Below are positions 13,831 through 16,289 of a stretch of DNA of 16,289 nt, piece after piece; positions within the stretch are counted from its first letter, which is position 1, and each line of letters begins with the position of its first letter. The translations under genes and the position numbers were made by a program. Origin of the DNA: CAYGVT01 sp964353355 (GTDB taxonomy: Archaea; Thermoplasmatota; DTKX01; GCA-020343715); the NCBI GenBank assembly GCA_964353355.1, contig CAYGVT010000101.1, positions 1 through 16,289 on the forward strand. The letters run 5' to 3'. Under the pieces are notes generated by a model. It had not been told where the DNA came from. It ran no database searches and saw only the letters and a list, made by a program, of their open reading frames with translations.

Positions 13831-15087
13831 ATGGAGGTTGTCCTGAGGTACGGCAAGGGCGCTCAGCGCGCCGAGCTTCCCGATCGCAACTACGCGGGGG
13901 AGGTGGCGGTCGCATCGGACCTGCCCGCGCACCCCGACCCCACGGCGGAGGTGCTCCGCGCCGTGCGCGAGCCCATCGGCGCGCGGCCGCTGCACAAGCT
14001 AGCAGCGCCGGGCATGCACGTGGCGGTGGTCGTCAACGACCACACGCGCAAGACCCCGACCAGGTCCATGGTGCACGCCATCCTCGACGAGCTCGGCCGC
14101 GCGGGTGTGCGCGACTGCGATGTCCGCATCGTGTTCGGGTGCGGCACGCACCGCGCCGTGCGGCCGGAGGAGGCCGAGCCCATCCTCGGGGCCGACCTGC
14201 TCGAGCGCCTCCCGACCGAGAGCCACGATGCCCGCGCGCGCGACCTGGTCGACATCGGCACGACGTCACGCGGCAACCAGGTGCTCATCAACCGCACGGT
14301 CGCCGAGGCCGAGCTGCGCGTGCTGACCGGCGAGGTCGAGTTCCACTACTTCGCGGGGTACTCGGGCGGGCGCAAGGCGGTGCTGCCCGCCGTCGCGGGC
14401 GCCGACAGCATCCAGCGCAACCACGCGCTCATGCTGCAGCCGGGCTCGACCACGGGCCAGCTCGAGGGCAACCCGCTGCACGAGGACATGCTCGAGGCCG
14501 CCCGCCTCGCGTGCTGCTCGTTCATCGTCAACACCGTGAGCAACACCGACCGCCAGGTCGTGCGGGCCTTCGCGGGCGACCTGGAGGCGGCCCACCTCGC
14601 GGGCGTCGCCCTGGTGGACGGGGCCTACAAGGTCCGCATGGACCGAACGGCCGACGTCGTGCTCGTCTCCGCGGGCGGCGCGCCCAAGGACATCGACCTC
14701 TACCAGGGATTCAAGGCCGTCGACAGCGCGATGCGCGTCGTGCGCAGGGGCGGGGCGGTCGTGGCGCTGCTGGAGGCGCCCGACGGCTACGGCAACAAGG
14801 TGTTCGACGACTGGGCGCACAGCTACCGGTCGCTGCAGGAGCTCGAGCGGCGCGTGCTTTCGCAGTTCCAGCTCGGCGGCCACAAGGCCTACTACATCCG
14901 CAAGTACAACGAGTGGGCGCGCGTCTTCCTGGTGACGCGGCTGCCCCGGCATGAAGTCGAGCAGGTGCTCGGCCTCGCCGCCGCGCCCGGCCTGCAGGAG
15001 GGGCTCGAGATGGCCCTCGCCCACGCGGGCCGCGACGCGCGCGTCGTGGTCATGCCCGACGGCGACAAGGTGCTGCCCGTCCGGTGA
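13831..15087 (+). CDS. larA: LarA-family nickel-pincer-dependent racemase/epimerase
   Basis: A 418-residue member of the lactate racemase LarA family (DUF2088), the usual length. LarA interconverts D- and L-lactate, and relatives act on other 2-hydroxy acids, using a nickel-pincer nucleotide cofactor. All residues known from Lactiplantibacillus plantarum LarA appear at matching positions: D70 and R73 (NDHTRKT), H107 (GCGTHR, catalytic), H172 (HYFAGYSGG, catalytic), K182 (GGRKAVLP, covalent cofactor link) and H198 (QRNH, nickel ligand). The substrate cannot be told from the sequence; many archaeal homologues act on substrates other than lactate. The cofactor-making genes larB, larC and larE are not in this window. 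It lies 29 bp after the VIT/vWA gene; the ATG at 13831 fits the family N-terminus, whereas the longer open frame upstream overlaps that gene. Confidence 0.93.
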   Translation: MEVVLRYGKGAQRAELPDRNYAGEVAVASDLPAHPDPTAEVLRAVREPIGARPLHKLAAPGMHVAVVVNDHTRKTPTRSMVHAILDELGRAGVRDCDVRIVFGCGTHRAVRPEEAEPILGADLLERLPTESHDARARDLVDIGTTSRGNQVLINRTVAEAELRVLTGEVEFHYFAGYSGGRKAVLPAVAGADSIQRNHALMLQPGSTTGQLEGNPLHEDMLEAARLACCSFIVNTVSNTDRQVVRAFAGDLEAAHLAGVALVDGAYKVRMDRTADVVLVSAGGAPKDIDLYQGFKAVDSAMRVVRRGGAVVALLEAPDGYGNKVFDDWAHSYRSLQELERRVLSQFQLGGHKAYYIRKYNEWARVFLVTRLPRHEVEQVLGLAAAPGLQEGLEMALAHAGRDARVVVMPDGDKVLPVR

Positions 15088-15092
15088 CGGGC

Positions 15093-15110
15093 GACGGCCT
15101 ATGGGCCGTC
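15093..15110 (+). other. Hairpin just after larA
   Basis: GACGGCC-TATG-GGCCGTC is a perfect seven-pair stem a few bases past the larA stop codon. No T-run follows, so it is not a classic terminator, but it could protect or mark the mRNA 3' end. Confidence 0.4.
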
Positions 15111-15118
15111 GGACGGGG

Positions 15119-15157
15119 CGTCCGCGGGACACGTCCGCGGGACATGTCCGCGGGGGA
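15119..15157 (+). repeat. Three tandem 13-bp repeats upstream of acs
   Basis: The units are CGTCCGCGGGACA, CGTCCGCGGGACA and TGTCCGCGGGGGA. The first two are identical and the third differs at its first base and at two bases near its end. Each holds a dyad (GTCC-GCG-GGAC in the first two). The array ends about 44 bp upstream of the acs TATA box, a suitable place for a regulator that activates or represses this promoter. Confidence 0.7.
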
Positions 15158-15200
15158 TGTACAGGTACCCCCTGGCGGGGCGCTGGAATCATATGCTAAG

Positions 15201-15209
15201 CTTCATAAA
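15201..15209 (+). promoter_or_regulatory. TATA box for acetyl-CoA synthetase
   Basis: CTTCATAAA in an AT-richer patch predicts a start near 15230 and a leader of about 95 nt. The GAGGTGA ribosome site then lies just ahead of the ATG at 15326. Confidence 0.5.
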
Positions 15210-15325
15210 GGGTAATCAGTATTCCCCCCTGCCCCTGGACGTGCCATGGGAGCGCGCAAGGCCCTCCCAGCAGGCGCGGACGGGGGCGGTGACGTCGCGT
15301 CGCGTCGAGGTCTGAGGTGATGTTG

Positions 15326-16289
15326 ATGAGCGATGAGAAGACAATCGTATCCATGCTCCAGGAGAAGCGGGTTTTCCCCCCGCCCAAGGAGCTGTCCAAG
15401 AAGGCCTACGTCAAGGACATGACCGAGTACAAGAAGCTCTGGGAGAGGTCCGTGAAGGACCCCGAGGGCTTCTGGGCCGACATGGCCGGCAACCTCGAGT
15501 GGTACAAGAAGTGGAACAAGGTCTACGACGGCAAGGTCCCTGACGTGAAGTGGTTCGCGGGCGGCAAGCTCAACGTCGCCTACAACTGCCTCGACAAGCA
15601 GGTCAAGGCGGGCAGGAAGGACAAAGTCGCCCTCCTCTGGGTCGGCGAGCCCGGCGACGAGCGCAAGATCACCTACGGACAGATGCTGGAGCACGTCGGC
15701 AAGTTCGCCAACGTCCTCAAGTCCCTCGGCGTCAAGAAGGGCGACAGGGTCGCCATCTACCTTCCGATGGTCCCCGAGCTCCCGATGGCGATGCTCGCGT
15801 GCGCCCGCATCGGCGCGGTGCACAGCATCGTGTTCGGTGGGTTCTCGGCCGAATCGCTCCGCGACCGGTGCATGGACTCCACCCCCAAGGTGCTCATCAC
15901 CTCCGACGGCAGCTACCGCAGTGGCAAGACCATCCCGCTGAAGACCGCAGCTGACCAGGCCATCGAGGGTCTCGACTACGTGAAGAACGTCGTCGTCGTC
16001 AAGAGGACGGGCCTGCAGGTCCCGATGAAGGCCGGCCGCGACCTCTGGTGGGACGACGTGATGAAGGCCGCGAAGGCCGACTGCGAGCCCGAGCATATGG
16101 ACGCCGAGGACCCGCTTTTCGTCCTCTACACCTCCGGCTCGACCGGCAAGCCCAAGGGCCTCCTCCACACCACGGGCGGCTACCTCGTGTTCGTGAACAT
16201 CTCGACCAAGTACATCTTCGACGTGAAGGACCACGAGACCTACTGGTGCACGGCTGACATCGGCTGGGTCACGGGCCACAGCTACATCG
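15326..16289 (+). CDS. acs: Acetyl-CoA synthetase, AMP-forming (3' end outside window)
   Basis: Makes acetyl-CoA from acetate, ATP and CoA by way of acetyl-AMP. The first 321 residues are present, about half of the usual 630-670. The N-terminal region is typical of the acetate/propionate group (DPEGFWADMA, LEWYKKWNKVYDG, WFAGGKLNVAYNCLDKQ), followed by the adenylate-forming core (GDRVAIYLPMVPELPMAMLA, GAVHSIVFGGFSAESL) and the ATP-phosphate-binding loop YTSGSTGKPKG (268-278). It is cut at GWVTGHSYI, a stretch highly characteristic of acetyl-CoA synthetases. Use of propionate cannot be excluded. The start is fixed by GAGGTGA (15314-15320), five bases before the ATG; an in-frame ATG two codons upstream overlaps that site. 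Its separate promoter with tandem repeats suggests that it is regulated apart from larA. Confidence 0.95.
   Translation, partial: MSDEKTIVSMLQEKRVFPPPKELSKKAYVKDMTEYKKLWERSVKDPEGFWADMAGNLEWYKKWNKVYDGKVPDVKWFAGGKLNVAYNCLDKQVKAGRKDKVALLWVGEPGDERKITYGQMLEHVGKFANVLKSLGVKKGDRVAIYLPMVPELPMAMLACARIGAVHSIVFGGFSAESLRDRCMDSTPKVLITSDGSYRSGKTIPLKTAADQAIEGLDYVKNVVVVKRTGLQVPMKAGRDLWWDDVMKAAKADCEPEHMDAEDPLFVLYTSGSTGKPKGLLHTTGGYLVFVNISTKYIFDVKDHETYWCTADIGWVTGHSYI

Noticed and set aside
15119..15157. CRISPR array
   Set aside because: The 13-bp units are directly adjacent with no spacers and far too short for CRISPR repeats.
15203..16279. 358-codon minus-strand open frame opposite acs
   Set aside because: It is the antisense of the acetyl-CoA synthetase gene, which has unmistakable family motifs.

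Overview
The window is a very GC-rich stretch of an archaeal chromosome. Archaeal origin is supported by AT-rich TATA-type boxes about 25 bp upstream of predicted transcript starts (several placed so that the mRNA would be leaderless), by GGTGA-type ribosome binding sites, and above all by a tRNA-Trp gene with a 108-nt intron that carries box C/D guide-RNA elements, an arrangement known from euryarchaea. The mixture of genes would suit an uncultivated Thermoplasmatota-like or other euryarchaeal lineage, but this sequence alone does not settle the lineage.

Layout. 1-81 is the 5' end of a minus-strand gene that looks like an IS630-type transposase, in AT-richer DNA. 464-1108 (+) encodes a small membrane protein with a cysteine/histidine cluster at one end and a zinc ribbon at the other. 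1109-1857 has no gene but several strong hairpins. 1858-8155 is a block of four minus-strand genes: a small coiled-coil protein, a SecB-like protein, a 1102-residue coiled-coil protein with a CxxC pair and a C-terminal zinc ribbon, and arginyl-tRNA synthetase. A divergent promoter region separates argS from a large soluble GAF-PAS-GAF histidine kinase (8292-10628, +). Then come the intron-containing tRNA-Trp (10713-10893, -), a 69-residue two-helix membrane protein, an exported VIT/vWA-domain protein anchored by a C-terminal helix, a LarA-family nickel racemase-like enzyme with all known active-site residues, and the 5' two thirds or so of an AMP-forming acetyl-CoA synthetase that runs off the end.

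How they fit together. No single large operon is visible; most genes have their own TATA box. argS and tRNA-Trp are translation genes. LarA and acetyl-CoA synthetase are neighbours and could both serve organic-acid use (2-hydroxy acids, acetate), but they look separately promoted and the link is inference. The histidine kinase has no response regulator beside it. The most noteworthy items are the cis-guiding tRNA-Trp intron with an imperfect outer C/D motif, three tandem 13-bp repeats upstream of the acetyl-CoA synthetase promoter, a double-hairpin leader in front of the VIT/vWA gene, the hairpin-rich gene-free stretch at 1109-1857, and the long coiled-coil protein. I did not find a clear, complete, previously undescribed system.
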